64,000 bases of DNA from Anthonomus grandis grandis (Eukaryota > Arthropoda > Insecta > Coleoptera > Curculionidae): NCBI RefSeq assembly GCF_022605725.1, contig NC_065548.1, positions 46,183,131 through 46,247,130 of the forward strand, in the 5' to 3' direction. The notes beneath the pieces were generated by a model that was not told where the DNA came from, made no database searches, and was given only the letters and a program-made list of their open reading frames with translations. Positions 23,191 through 35,923 of this stretch are shown in pieces. How positions within the stretch are numbered: the stretch's first letter is position 1; each line of letters opens with the position of its first letter. A program made the position numbers and the translations under genes.

Positions 23191-26100
23191 CACTTTTTTT
23201 TGACAAAAATATTGAAAAATATTTGGATTTATGTGGATATCTGTAATTTTCGGTAATGCTCTTGTGGTTTTGCTTTCTTTATCTAATAAGTACGTTTTAA
23301 CAACGTCTTGCCAAGATACAGAAAAACCATTTATTCGAAATTCTAACTTTGGATTCATAAAATTATTTCTTAAGCTTTTTAGTAAGTGAGGAACATCAAA
23401 TAAGGTAAACACATTAGAATTGTTAATGGTAATAATGGGATTTCTTTCTGTTGCGCCTAAAATTTTAAACGCACTCCTATTGTTGGTGCCCTGATCATAA
23501 ACTAGAGCGACTGGGAAAAGTTGTACATTTTGTATACCCCGAATAACATATGGTATTATTTGTGCCAGCATATTCTGTTTTATTGGCCCATTTAAAGTAA
23601 AATAGCAAAGCGGAACTTTCCAATTCTCAAACACGCCTCTAACAAAAAAAACTAACGCGGAATTGGCAACCTCGTTTTTTCGCCCAAGAAATCCCAAATC
23701 CTCGTATCCTTCAATAAAATCATAATATTTATTATATTGTAACTTAGGCTCTAAATGAATTTCATCAAAAAAGACTACACATGCTCGTTCTCTTCTAGAC
23801 ATGGTTTCGACCTTTATTTTTAATTTTTTTGTCAAAACATTTTCCAGACCAGTTTTTAAATTTATAACTCGAAGCCATGACTGAATCGTACGAAGCGATG
23901 ACAAAAAAAACAACAATTTTTCTCTTAAAAACTTGTAAAATCCAGGCGACTTATAATAAAGAGAAAGTGCCAAATGTCGCTCATTGGTCGTCCAAACTTT
24001 TTTCCTCGTTGGAGATAACTGCATGTTAATTAGTGTTTTTACAGCTGTACTTTTTCCTTTAAGTAAATTTGCAAAAAGTTTTTAGACACTAGATTTGCTT
24101 TCTTTTTAAGGCGTAAATACTTATTTTTTTTAACTTTAAACTTTTTTTTAATGAAGTTAACTTAACACTTAAAACTCTTGATTTTTTTTTAATATTAGAT
24201 TTTGTGGAAGATGGGGTATCTGGATAATCTACAGTGAACTTTGGAACTGTCAGCTGTATCAACTGTGAACTGAAGCCTCTTACGAGAATAAGTTTTTAAT
24301 TGTTTATCTGAAATATAAAACAATTTATCCATCTTCTAAAACATTAAGGGGTCATTCAAAACAGTTAGCTATACAGTGCTTTCATTTCAAAACGAACCAT
24401 CCTTAATAACTTCTCAAAAAAAACTTCCTAAAAAAACACGTGAATTTAAATATATAGGAGGACGTTTAATTTTATATTTTAACTAGGAATAAATTTTATA
24501 AATGGAAAAAAAGTTTATTAAGTTGTATCATTATATTACAGCCAGCCAGTTAAAGCTAAATTTGTTCTATATCACTAAAAATAACAGGTGTAGAATTATT
24601 TTTGAGCAATTGCTAAAGAATATTCAAATTCTTTAAAAACACTAAAGTTTAAAAGAAAATTTTAACTTCCTTTATTTAGAAACATATGGTTTATGGTTGA
24701 TCGTTCTCACATATGCTTACTCGTTGACATATGCTTGATCTATTCGAAGACCAGAATAGATCAAGTGTTACCAATTTTACCAATTTTTAAAGAAAATATA
24801 TCTCCTTAAAATTCAAGTAATTCATTTCTTATTTAGATTTAATTGCAAACAAAAGCAAATTTGGAAAAATTTACCAAACACTTACCATTTTTTGGACTAT
24901 GCTGCAAAATATCAACTTGAATATGCGTGCCAGGCAATACATTTGTATCAATTGTATCTACAAATAAAAACTTTCTAAAGACGTGTATTATACTATCTGC
25001 TAAATTTAGAGACATTTAAGTACAAGTGCTCAAAATTGACCAGTGAATTCAGTTTTTTGTTTATTAAATATTAGGATTATTATAAATATATATAATAATA
25101 TTACGATTTTCGAAACACCGTCAAAGACTAAAGTATCTAACAGAAAATTGAAAAGTAATCACCCAAAAGTAGTTTTCACTGTATTTTATTACTTAGATCT
25201 GTTATAAGTTACTAATTTTATTGGGTATTACGTCGCTTATAGCAAAAATCAATTTAGAAAATACCATTAAAAATACATTACTTGTAATAATCAATATTTA
25301 ACAACTGAAAAAGATTTTATCAAAGATATCTTAATACAAAATAATTATTTTAGTTTGTTAGTTTAATTAGAGGTTGATAATGCACGTATAAAATTGAATC
25401 AACCAATTTTTACGACAAATCTTATTTTACTATTTATTCCAGGTTTTTCTTATAAGATAAAAAGCATTGCTAAAAAATTTAACATAAGAATTACTTTTAA
25501 ATCACAAAACACATTACGATATTTATTAAGAAAAACTTAACCTTTCAATTAAAATGAACTTAATAAAAATCTAATATATAAAATTCTTTGTACTTGTGGT
25601 AAATTTTACATAGGTGAAACCTGTAGACCATTACCAATAAGAATTAATGAACATAAATCTTACATAAATAAATATATACCTATAAATATAAATATAGACC
25701 CTATAAATAAAAAGTAATATCCTATAAAAAGCTTCTTTATCCCGCCCAAAAATGTTTGTGATACGTCTTTAACATCTTCTAGTTAGCCAATTAAGTGGCC
25801 TGTTAAATTTAAAATATTTGTTTGCTGTAGAACTTTTTTTGAAAAGCGAAGCTTTCTTAAAATAAATAGGCATTTCCAAATTTTGCTAAAAAACAAACAA
25901 ACTTTTTATCCTAAAATGATGAGATCTTTCGTCCATTTACATTTGTGCATTAAAAGAATTATCCTGTCTATATGTAAGTAATATATAATAATAATTATAG
26001 TTATAATAATAATATAATACTTATTGTCGTAATAGGTAAGGTTTGTCACCAACTTGTAAAAGGGTTTGAAAATATGCAAAAGGGCAAATAGGAATATTTT

Positions 26101-26676
26101 CAGTAATGCGAGCACGAGAATATATATATAGTATACCCACTCATGTACTTTTAATACAACAGTTAAAAAAATCTGCCTATAAAAAATAAAGTGTCAAGTT
26201 TAAGTAATATTATAATATTCTTTACTTACCATTTTCCCAATTTATTGATGAAACTTTCGCATCTAAACTCTCAAGGCTTTGAGCGTTACATGAGGTATCA
26301 GGCAAAGAAATTGTGTTTCTAGAGGCCGGTTCTATAATTTAGAGTAAATTTATAATACTAATTTGGAAGGAAACAGTAAAATATCAAAAATAATACCTTT
26401 CCATGAAATTGGTACAGCTGATTTTAAAAGTCTCTTTCGCTTTTTACTTACTGCAATATATATTTTGTCAAAATGTTTCTCGCAAACCACTTTGTTTTTT
26501 AATAAATTTTCATCCATAACATATGTTTCCGCATTGCCTATATTTTCTATCCACTGGTTAAGCAACACTGGTTTTAAAATCGGAAATTTGAAAAAACTGA
26601 GAACATTGTTTTTACATTTTCTTACATTATTGCACCCACGATACGCACACTGATTAATTTTGCCTAAAGGAGCCAT
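23155..26676 (-). pseudogene. P-type transposase (THAP finger + RNase H-like/GTP-binding), four exons visible
   Basis: Exon 1 (26676-26397) encodes a C2CH THAP finger: CAYRGC, then CEKHF and SAVPISW. Exon 2 is 26331-26230 and exon 3 is 24957-24886; both have GT/AG ends and keep frame. Exon 4 starts at 24307 and, after a frame change near 24240-24060, gives an open 289-codon stretch (24024-23155). That stretch contains ERHLALSLYYKSPGFYKFLR, the first catalytic Asp in FFDEIHLEP, the second in VYDQGTNN and the FDVPHLLKSLRNN motif next to the GTP-binding insertion. The region with the third acidic residue is not readable; the 3' part is duplicated and broken. It acts on P-type ends if functional, which this copy is not. 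Confidence 0.85.
25430..25710 (+). pseudogene. Penelope-like element fragment (GIY-YIG endonuclease)
   Basis: Plus-strand words ITFKSQNTLRYLLRK followed, after one stop, by YKILCTCGKFYIGETCRPLPIRINEHKSY match the linker and GIY-YIG endonuclease of Penelope-like retroelements. It lies in the intron between P transposase exons 2 and 3. Only this C-terminal fragment is recognisable. Confidence 0.72.
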
Positions 26677-26960
26677 TGTCTCACAAACTAAACACATTTA
26701 CATATATCTATCTATTTGTGATTATGATATCCAAGAAAATTTTTTAACAACTACCAAATTGCAATACGGCAAACACGAACCTGTGCAAAAACTCTCCCAC
26801 ACGACTTAGGATGATCGGCCGATTACTAATGAGAAGCGACGGACGAAATTATTTTCGCGCATACTGGAGAGAATCGCCATCTATTTTTCACGCATATTTG
26901 CGGTCACGCTTTAGCCCATAAGGTTGCGTATCTTCCCAAATATTCAATCAACGGTATTAC

Positions 26961-27545
26961 TCTATTCAGGTCATGCTGAAGGAGTTCGCAGTCCTTAATA
27001 CTATTAGTTGTTGTATAAAATTTAAAATCATCGGCAAATATTTCACAATCAGAATATTTTAAGCACAATGGTAAATGGTTGATAAGACATAAGAAAAGCA
27101 ATGGGCCCAAGTTAGACCCCTCAGGCACCCCTGACAAAACGACAAAACTTCGAGATGTACACCCTCTATATACTACTTACTGTATCCTTGATTGCAAGAA
27201 TGAAACAAGCAACTGCAGAAGATCGTGCGATAAGCCAAACCAATCTAGCTTTCTTAACAAAATGTCGTGTTACCACGCCAATTAGCTTCTGCAAAAATGT
27301 GGTTAAATTTCTGACTGTTGACCTATTCATAAAACCGTGCTGTTTTTCAGTGATAACACCGATTGTATGATTATAAATTTTGCTATATAATATTGATTCA
27401 AAAATTTTGCTTGGACAACAAACTAATGCTACACGTCTATAATTTGAAATATTAGCCTTGTCACCACTTTTAAATATAGGAGCTATTTTTGAGGTTTTTC
27501 ATAAATCTGAATACATTTTTTCTCCAATATTAGGTTAAATACACT
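26961..27545 (-). pseudogene. Jockey-like non-LTR element 1: RT N-terminal part
   Basis: Minus strand: KIAPIFKSGDKANISNYRRV (about 27500-27440), IFESILYSKIYNH, EKQHGFMNRSTVRNLTTFLQ, then after a frame change SGVPEGSNLGPLLFLCLINHLP and FADDFKFY. These are RT blocks 1-5 with a FADD active site. The 5' part (endonuclease, ORF1) is missing beyond 27545. It continues at 21867 across the P element. Confidence 0.82.
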
Positions 27546-29968
27546 TGCGTGCATAGAAATCGGCCCACTGTAAACTTTTGACTTTAAATATATATTTTTT
27601 TAAAATTATATATCAGATCAAAAAAAGAAATATGCTGTTTAAAAGACAATTTAATATCCTTTAATGTGAGTAGAAATTTATCAAGAAGGCTTATCGTTTA
27701 TATGCGTAGCAACCGGTAAACAACTGAACCGTGTTTATGTGGTGATTGTAACGAATATAACAAATTTGTCAAATAATAAAATTATTGCGTTTGCAACTGA
27801 AATTCGCATATTATTCGTTTTTCATAACCTCAATAGTTTATCATTATATTAAATTAAAGTTTCGATAAAAAAGTGATGTTAACGTGTCTTACTTTGAATG
27901 TATGGTTGTGAGATTGATAAAACGAAAAAAAAACATTTCTTGTATTCGGCTGTACGTCAGATTTGACAAAGCCTTATAACAAATTGTTTGCTGGTGGCTG
28001 GTGTCTAATTTTACCTGAACCGAAAATTTGCTAATTTTGCAATTACATTTAATTGAATAATTCAAGATTCGCTTATTAAAATTTTTTGAAACTTTGCACA
28101 AGGGTTTGCCAGATTGGTCTCTTCAAAAAGTTAGCTTACATTTTTTCTATAAAATGTACAGGGAAGCCAATAATTGACCTCCTTAAAATTTACATGGGTT
28201 TTCCTATGTTCCGCTCGGCGACGCACCACCCGGTATATATGTATACTCTTATCATGCTGTGATTATTCTAATTTAAGTATATTTTTATTTAATATGGAGC
28301 TATCTGTAAATGAATGCTGCAATACGCAATAATGGCAAATCAAATACAATATAAAAATTCTAACTGGCTGCATGGTTAAATGCCACATGCCAAAAAAAAA
28401 AAATATTCACTCACCTTATATTATCATCAAAAATAGTTAAAGGTATCTTCATAATTGTGACATTCTTCTCTTTCCACAGGAGCTAATCTTTATTCTTTTT
28501 AAAATTGTCTTTGACTCCTTTTCGCAAATTGTTTTTTCTTCTTTTTTGCAAATTCATAGCATTTTTTTAAGTTTATTTATAAGTTTGTATCTGTAAATTT
28601 GAAAAATAAACACATCGTTTCAATCTGATATTCTATTATTATAATAAACCACTATTTCATCCATCAAAATAATGTAAGACGAAAATGCTGTGTGCTATAG
28701 CAATTTCTGCAAATTTCATTTACGCCTCTTCCTCTTGAAGGGGTCAAGGGTACATTCGCTAACATAATGGAAAACGGTGAAGTATCTCATACATATACGT
28801 CAAGGATCCCGATTCTTCCGGTAAATTGGGTTCAGGATGGCTAAAATCACTCGACACTATTGACATAAGGTCCAAATCCGACAGGCTGGAAATCGATAAC
28901 TGACTCACACCAAGGATGTCTGGAAGGAACTATTTGATTCTTTTTTTTTAACTCGACAGTTTATTAGGTTGTAATATTGATTTTTTTTTTAAATAACAAT
29001 TGGAGATAAAAGTTTCACGATAATATGTATAATAAAAAATTAAATGTACTAAAAAGTATATGAATAAATCCAATTGAAAACAATTAAATGTGAATATTTT
29101 TGTAAGACGTTACATGGATAGGAAAAGAAATGTAATAAAAATTACTTTTGGTAATCCATAAAGTATTGAAAAAGTTATAAAACAGACTTTTCGAGTTTGT
29201 CTGACTTGTGTCAAGAAAATAAACTATTGCATAATTTTATTGGATACGATTATCATCTTCAATCAAAAAATTTAATTTAAGTCCCATTTTGTTTGTAAAT
29301 TTTTAGTTAAAATTATACCTTAATGTTTATTTGACAAGCATTGAAAATTCTTTAGCTAGCATGACTCATTTTAACAAATCAGCGCAAAATAATGAACGTT
29401 GCAAATTTTAAGTAAAAATTTAACCAAATATGCCACTACAAAATTTAACGAACTTTGAATCATTACACTAGAAATCAATTGCCCTTATTCCATTTTTGTC
29501 GATTATATAAGCATATTATGATCACATAATGACCAAGAACCATTAAACAGAATGATGAGAACTCTCCAAGACTAATATTTTATCAAATTTAGTCATAATT
29601 TCATTAATTACCTAGATTCATTTACACGAGCCTTTACATTAAATCTGTGTTTGTCGTTCCAGCTAAGAATGTATCTTATTGTTCATAGTTTTAAATTAGT
29701 GATGTTTTGACTAGACGACAAAAGTCAGAGCTTAATAATAATACATACAAACAGTTACAATACTTAATCATGATGAGCGAAAACAACTCTCACAAGCTAT
29801 CGCAATATATTTTTTGGAAGGTTCCGCACTCTTTTTGGTACACAATTTAAAAGGTAAGCATCTCTAGAATAATTCATGCCAATCGATCACCAGTTAATGT
29901 TCCAGACGGATAAGCTGCCATTATTATATGTGCCACTTTTTAACTAATTTACTTTTAACTATTATGTT
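27546..29968. other. No recognisable gene
   Basis: AT-rich, with no frame I can support. The frame at 27889-28101 has no recognised motif. A segment near 28145-28235 begins TACAGGGAAGCC and ends CCACCCGGTATAT, suggestive of a decayed mariner-type MITE but too weak to call. Confidence 0.45.
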
Positions 29969-30552
29969 CCCAACTAGCAAAATGAAATTCTAAAAGAACC
30001 GAATTATTGTATAACAATCGAATAGCCTTGTTTTAGGGACTGTTTGTTTTTATTAAGCCTTTTGTTGCGATAATTTTGTTTTAAAAATAAAATTGTTGTA
30101 TTAAATGGTTTTATAGTGGCTTTTACGATATATCCTATAACGCAATATACGATAATTTCTTTTAAAATGATATAATACGTTATAAGCAAGTTTTATAGAA
30201 TATCAAAAATATAATTTTATAAAACCTGTATACCTATTGTATAAGAGTTCTATAATATACTATATTAGAGCACAATAAAATAGTTACTTAAGCTTGTCTT
30301 ATAAAAGCTGTATAGTGTTGCATAATAAATATTTTATAGCATTGAATTGCACTGCATAATAAAACACTTTAATACGTGAACTTTAGATACTATACGACAT
30401 TCTCCATTATAAATGCCTTATAGGATAAAACAGTGTCTGACAAAATAAATTTCTGCATTATAAGAGTGAAGTGAATGCCGTAACCTCACTTTTGCACTAA
30501 AATATTTTATTTTGATGGGTGACAAATTTAATTAAAATAATAATACTTAATA

Positions 30553-31371
30553 ATGAATTCTCAGTGGAAAAAAATTAACAAACGCAGTGGCAATATTAAA
30601 AGAGCTTGTAAGAAAAAATATCAACAAATTCGTGCAAGTAATCCAGAGATTGTTTGTTCTAATTTTAATGGAAGTAGGCCTGATACCACAGAGCTTGAGA
30701 ACATAATTCCTCCGATCCCACAAGACAAACCAGACAATAATAGTAATAGTATGGATATTCCAAATCTGGAATCTGAGGATACTTCTTTTGATAATGTAAA
30801 TGATGTCCGATTTCTACTGATGACGAAGAAAATACAAAATTGTTTTCTGAAACATTGAAATTAGATAGCGGCTTATTACTTGGGCAATCTCTTATAATAT
30901 TACACATTCAGCATTAAGGGAGCTTTTTACCATATGGAATGAAGCTATTCCAAATTTCCTACCAAAAGATCCCCGAACAATATTGAGAACTCCCAAATCG
31001 ATAGTTCTAGTTTCCTTAGAAAATGGCACTTACTGGCACAATGGCTTTATCTCGGTACTTAGTGAGGCACTGAAGCCATTGCCGAATATTTCTAATATAG
31101 AATCGATTTTCCTTAACTTTAACATTGACGGCCTGCCAATACATAAAAGTTCCAGGTGCGAGTTTTGGCCAATATTATGCAACATTCACGAAATTCCAGA
31201 AGTTAAAGCCCTAAACCTCCACTGAAATCATATCTTCAAAATTTTGTTAACGAGGCAAAGCAACTACTGAATGATGTCATTGTTGTTAAAAGTTCTTATG
31301 GCAATCAAACAATAAGAGTCAAAATTCGATGTTTTATTTGTGATTCTCCGGCCAGAGCATTTATTAAAGGT
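30553..31371 (+). pseudogene. CMC-like transposon protein, N-terminal part
   Basis: ATG 30553 opens a basic N-terminus (MNSQWKKINKRSGNIKRACKK). The frame then changes near 30830, and the sequence continues with WAISYNITHSALRELF, LPKDPRTILRTP, ENGTYWHNGF, NFNIDGLPIHKSS, FWPIL and, after another change near 31225, CFICDSPARAFIKG before a possible donor (AAAG|GTGAAT) at 31371. I know this motif series (NxDGLP ... FWPIL ... CDxPARAF) from a widespread family of invertebrate transposon proteins that I believe belong to the CMC/CACTA group. The catalytic core is not visible, probably displaced or lost with the MULE insertion. Confidence 0.6.
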
Positions 31372-32212
31372 GAATAGTAGTGATGAAACATTTGAGGTTA
31401 GGATGTAAGAGATTTTATAAAGGTTGTATAGTGCCGCCAGTCCCACACAACCACCTTAAACAACCGTATAATGCCATCATCATGATATCGCTTTGTCCTT
31501 CTTGAACTTTTTGGAGCATGGTTGTCACGTTGACCTAAAAATTTTATAGTTGGATGAAAATTTTACCTGCATTGTATTTAAAAAAAATATATGACGTCAA
31601 CGATATTCTTTTAGAATAATGTAAACCCCCATTCTCTCTTATAGGTAGGTATAGTGAGTAGTTATAGCACAGATTATACCGAAAACGAATCAGTTATTTA
31701 ACTCTCCTACTCTCCACATATTTTAAAGCTATAAAATCCAACCAATAGGAACACTTCCCTCATATTCTATAGGCCCGGGCGACAAGCTGATTGATATCAG
31801 GATGCCTTTTTTTTGCTTTAAATTTTAACGTTTTCAACCTTTGAAGCGCATGCGCGAAATAAGGTAGAGGTGAATACCAAGGACATTATACTAAAACTAA
31901 GAGGATGGCCTATTTTCATAAGAGCAATGTTGTACGATTTGTGGCGTCACAAACTACAATATGCTAGATTTACATGACGTAATAGTGAGTGATAATTGAA
32001 TATTTTTGACAAGTGACAGATAATTGGATATTCTCATTTATTAGAACTGTAGTTTTTGACGTCACGAGGGTTACCGGCATTGTTATCTCCGAGCGATTCA
32101 CGGCGGCGGCGTTCAATTTAGATGAGCTATCTATTTGCCTTTAGCTATAATAATATTTGATATTACTATGGAGCGCTCTACTATTACTAGGCGTTTTCGG
32201 AAACACTGATGC

Positions 32213-32310
32213 GATTAACCCAATCATCAGCGGATTATCTTGCATCTTTCTTTAATGAACACTATTGAAAAAAGATATGTGATATCAGCTGATGATTGGG
32301 TCAACCGGAT
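32213..32310. mobile_element. Small MITE inside the left MULE TIR
   Basis: About 98 bp separate GATGCG from GCGTAAGTCC, which are adjacent in the right-hand TIR. The insert has inverted arms ACCCAATCATCAGC and GCTGATGATTGGGT (14 bp) near its ends. Confidence 0.6.
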
Positions 32311-33609
32311 CGCGTAAGTCCAAACCTCACTACGGTACAGCGCGGCTTCATGTTGTATAACAGTAGACATTGTAGTTGCAATACGCATATTTTAATATAC
32401 CATACCTTACTGCGGTACAGCGAAACTTGCCGCTGTAGCGCGGTAATGTTTGTGAACCACATACGCGGCATAATAAGGAACAATCCTTACTATCACGTCA
32501 ACACGTGATCGATGCTATTTGCTTTTTAACGGCTTTTTTTAAAAGTTGGGTCGCGTCGCTGTCATTGTCAATCAGTTGTTTTTCTTGATTCTACTAATAG
32601 GTTTATCGACCTCTCGGTTTTGGAAAAATGTCTAAGAACGATATTTTAAACCAAATTAAATCGGTGTGTAGAGGTAAAGACGTGATTACTGACTACAATT
32701 ATAAAGCAAATAAAGACTATTCTTGTATAATTAGATCGAAAATAACCAATGACGATGAACCCAGTAAGTGGTGTAATAACTAGGTAAAAACATTTAGTGC
32801 TGCTACGACATCTAATTGGATTGTCAGATATACATATCCATCGGCACAAAAGTATATTTATCGAAAAGTGTTTAAGTGCCACCACAGCAGTTTTGCCAAA
32901 TCAAAGATGAAGAACAAAAATACTTCTCGAATGCGCGACAGGGACTGCAACGCCACTATAGACATACTCATAAAGAAAATTAATTCAGATACAGTGAAAA
33001 ATGATGAACACTTGAAGAAAGGACTAAATATTCTTATTAAGGTGAGTTTGTTTTAAATTATTTTTGTACCACTTATTTATTCGCGAACGCCGACGACCAA
33101 GAGATGGCACTAAAGGGGGGTGCAGAACAAGAATTCGCCTGATTTCGCCATCGTGATTGGTGAATGGTGAGGCGATTTCGGCAGGGGGAAGGAGAACGAT
33201 TTTAACGCATTAGGCTTAGGTATAATAGAACAATAATAGTTCGAAAGTGCGCTCAATTTAGTTCAAATAATTTAGATGAACTAGATCACTTTTTTAGTTA
33301 CTTAGTTTACTAAATCAAAGGAGAGATAACTGAGGTAAAAACGTATAGATATTATAAAAGATTTCAAGTTCAACAATAATTAAAAAATTAAAATTATTCC
33401 AACTTTCCAATAGAAGTGGTTATATGTCGATCTTTTTAGTCTTCTTTGTTAACTTTTAATCTTTTTCAGATTTGAAACTGGACTAAAACCAGACTATAAT
33501 AGAGTATTTAGTGTAGCGGTAAAACTGATTTGGTTTTGATTAGGTGTCACACCAAAGATTCCATTTCCTTAACAATACTTAACTTTATGTTTTACAACGA
33601 TGCACAAAT

Positions 33610-33717
33610 GCACCGACGGTGGTCTAAATTTTAAACATTAAATTTTTTGACAGATTTACATGCAAATATGTCAAAATAAGTTGTTTAAAATTTAAACCAC
33701 AGTTATTTTTACGGTGC
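33610..33717. mobile_element. 108-bp palindromic MITE in MULE intron 1
   Basis: It starts GCACCG and ends CGGTGC. The arms GGTCTAAATTTTAAAC and GTTTAAAATTTAAACC fold on each other. AAT flanks both sides (possible 3-bp TSD). Confidence 0.65.
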
Positions 33718-35433
33718 AATTGACCATAATGGTAAATAACACATTTTTTTAGGTGAAATTCGAACATAGTCACAATGTTATGGTGGCCGAAGCATTCAGT
33801 TACTTACGTATGACATTAGATACACAGAACACATTTCTTAAATATTTTGATGACGGAATGACACCGTCAGTGGCAAGAGCATACCATGAAATGTTTATTG
33901 AGTCGCAGTATGAAGGTCCTGATTTGTATGTTCATTTATCCAATGCTCAAGTTATTCCAACTGAAAGGCAAGTTAACTACCTGTACGAAAAATGGAGGTC
34001 AATATTAATTTTAAAAATCTTCTCGTTTTAAACAATTTTTTCTTTCTTAGAACTGCTAATTTTGGAACTCGGGAAGAAAAAAGCATTTTGGATGTTCTAC
34101 GACAAAAAGAGGAATCCTTAAGTCAAGCAGGACTAAAACTAATATTAAAAGAAAATCCATTAATCATAATAGTTCTTACTCCTATAATGCTACGAGCACA
34201 TAGGCGAGACTATTCACATGACATTGTCTTTATCGACTCCAGTGGTTCGTGCGACCAAACTAATATTTCCATAACATTCTTATTTGCTGCCTCTAAGATA
34301 GGAGCTGTACCGTTAGCATGTATTTTACATACTGAACAAAGTGAGGCTAATTATACATTAGCATTTAGTTTATTGCGTGAGAAGTTAGGAAATGAAGGAT
34401 TTGGTGGTTTTGGTTTTCCCAATGTTATTATGACGGACGATTCTCTTGCAGAGAGAAACTCACTGAGGACCGTTTTTCCAGAATCACATTTATTGCTTTG
34501 TATATTTCACGTATTACAAGCCTTTTGGAGATGGTTATGGAGCAGCAACCATGGAATCTCAAAGGATCATAGAAAAATAATAATGACACAATTTCAACGA
34601 CTGCTTTATTCAGTATGTAAAGAAAATGCAGAGGAGATTTATAATGAAACTTTAAGTAATGAAATATATTTGCTATATGATAATCTTATTAAATACGTAA
34701 AAGGTATGTGGGAATGCAAAAGAGATTGGATTCTATGTTTCAGAAATCAACTTCTAACAAAAGGACACAACACTAACAACTTTGCTGAGGCTTCTATTAG
34801 AATTTTTAAGGACATCGTTTTACAACGTTGTAGAGCTTTCAACGCATGTGCCCTTGTTGACTTCTTCGTAACAGTATTTGAATCATATCACAGAAAGCAT
34901 CTACTCACTTATGCAAACAACAGAAAAAATAAATATATTAACAACCAAATGCTTCAGCAAAGCAAAAACATATCAACTTGTGAAGTTGCAAAGAACACAT
35001 ACCAAGTTTCCTCTAGTACTGATAAAACTATGTTGTAAAGGATCAATAACCTTCAAAATATTTTATAAGCAAATTATATTATATTCTAGTTATAGGAAAT
35101 GGTGCAATCTAAATAATATGTTGTATTGTTACCATGGGTACATTAACCTTAAATAGTTTAGTAAGCATTAGGTATTATTCCATGTATTATAATATACTAG
35201 TCCAATGACATTATGGATTTTGCTGAATAATTAATTAGGAAGTGAATTAAACAATATATGTAATATAATTGGGTATTAATAAAATGTGATTGATAGCAGC
35301 AACAAGGAACGTCTTATTTCACATGGCGACCCTGCCAGACAAAAAAAAAATTAACTTTTAGTTAAAAAAGTGACGTTTATGTTTTAAAAAGTAAGTGCCT
35401 AAAAAGTGAAAAACCGAAAATCAGCAAGGTAAA

Positions 35434-35673
35434 ATGGGCACTTCACAGTCAACGGATCAAAAAGTGGAAGAAAATGGAGTAGTTCATTCAAACTTCATAG
35501 TCCAAGAGGCAGAATATAATATCACAAAGGATGTTAAGGTTGTGTTATACCTTATCCTGTGCATATTGGTAGCCGTGTTTGCTTCGAAGATATACAAGAC
35601 GTGCAGAAGAAACATGAAAAAACAACTCCGAAGAGATTTAGCCGCTTCAGTAGCGAGCTTTGCTGCTGTTTAG
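35434..35673 (+). CDS. Small myristoylation-signal membrane protein of the LTR element, 79 aa
   Basis: The frame is intact. It begins MGTSQSTDQ, an N-myristoylation consensus (G2, S6). It has a single hydrophobic segment at about 37-50 (VVLYLILCILVAVFA) followed by a basic stretch (KTCRRNMKKQLRRD). It sits between the primer site and gag. I have seen similar short leader proteins in mdg1/412-like insect elements, but the function is unknown; a membrane-targeted Gag-leader role is inference. Confidence 0.6.
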   Translation: MGTSQSTDQKVEENGVVHSNFIVQEAEYNITKDVKVVLYLILCILVAVFASKIYKTCRRNMKKQLRRDLAASVASFAAV

Positions 35674-35923
35674 AAAAGATACAGTTGTGTCCTATAGTAT
35701 TTTCGGCAGTGTTTGCAGTGTTAGTCCCAGTAAAAGTAAACAATAAGGTGTGTTAAAGGTGTTAAAAGTGCTGTGAAATGTCAAAAGGGTTCAGCAAAGA
35801 AATGTTTACTAGAAATAAGTACGTAAGTTTATATTTAGATCTATCTTATGTTCTTTAGTCGTTAGTTTAATAATTTTAGGAATTTGTCATTATATTTTAT
35901 TTAAATATTTGAGTTAGTCTTTA

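Larger units (their letters stand above)
21868..26953 (-). mobile_element. P-type (P/THAP9 superfamily) DNA transposon, 5,086 bp
   Basis: Perfect 30-bp terminal inverted repeats: 21868-21897 (starting CGTTGATTGAATATTTGGGA) and 26924-26953. A 7-bp TSD, GTATTAC, lies at 21861-21867 and 26954-26960. It is inserted in the RT frame of a jockey-like element, which is restored when it is removed. It encodes a multi-exon THAP + RNase H-like transposase on the minus strand (26676 down to about 23155). Known: Drosophila P has 31-bp TIRs, 8-bp TSDs and a THAP-domain transposase with four exons; the match in architecture is close. It also contains an old Penelope-like fragment in an intron. Confidence 0.9.

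Noticed and set aside
25906..26115. 69-codon minus-strand frame rich in Ile/Tyr
   Set aside because: It reads through a TAATAA-type simple repeat; composition artefact.
28145..28235. Mariner-type MITE (TACAGGGAAGCC ... CCACCCGGTATAT)
   Set aside because: The two ends match too poorly and no TA-bounded unit could be fixed.
34878..35156. 92-codon plus-strand frame after the MULE catalytic domain as its SWIM finger
   Set aside because: Lacks the CxC...CxH spacing; only a shifted reading of the MULE exon end.
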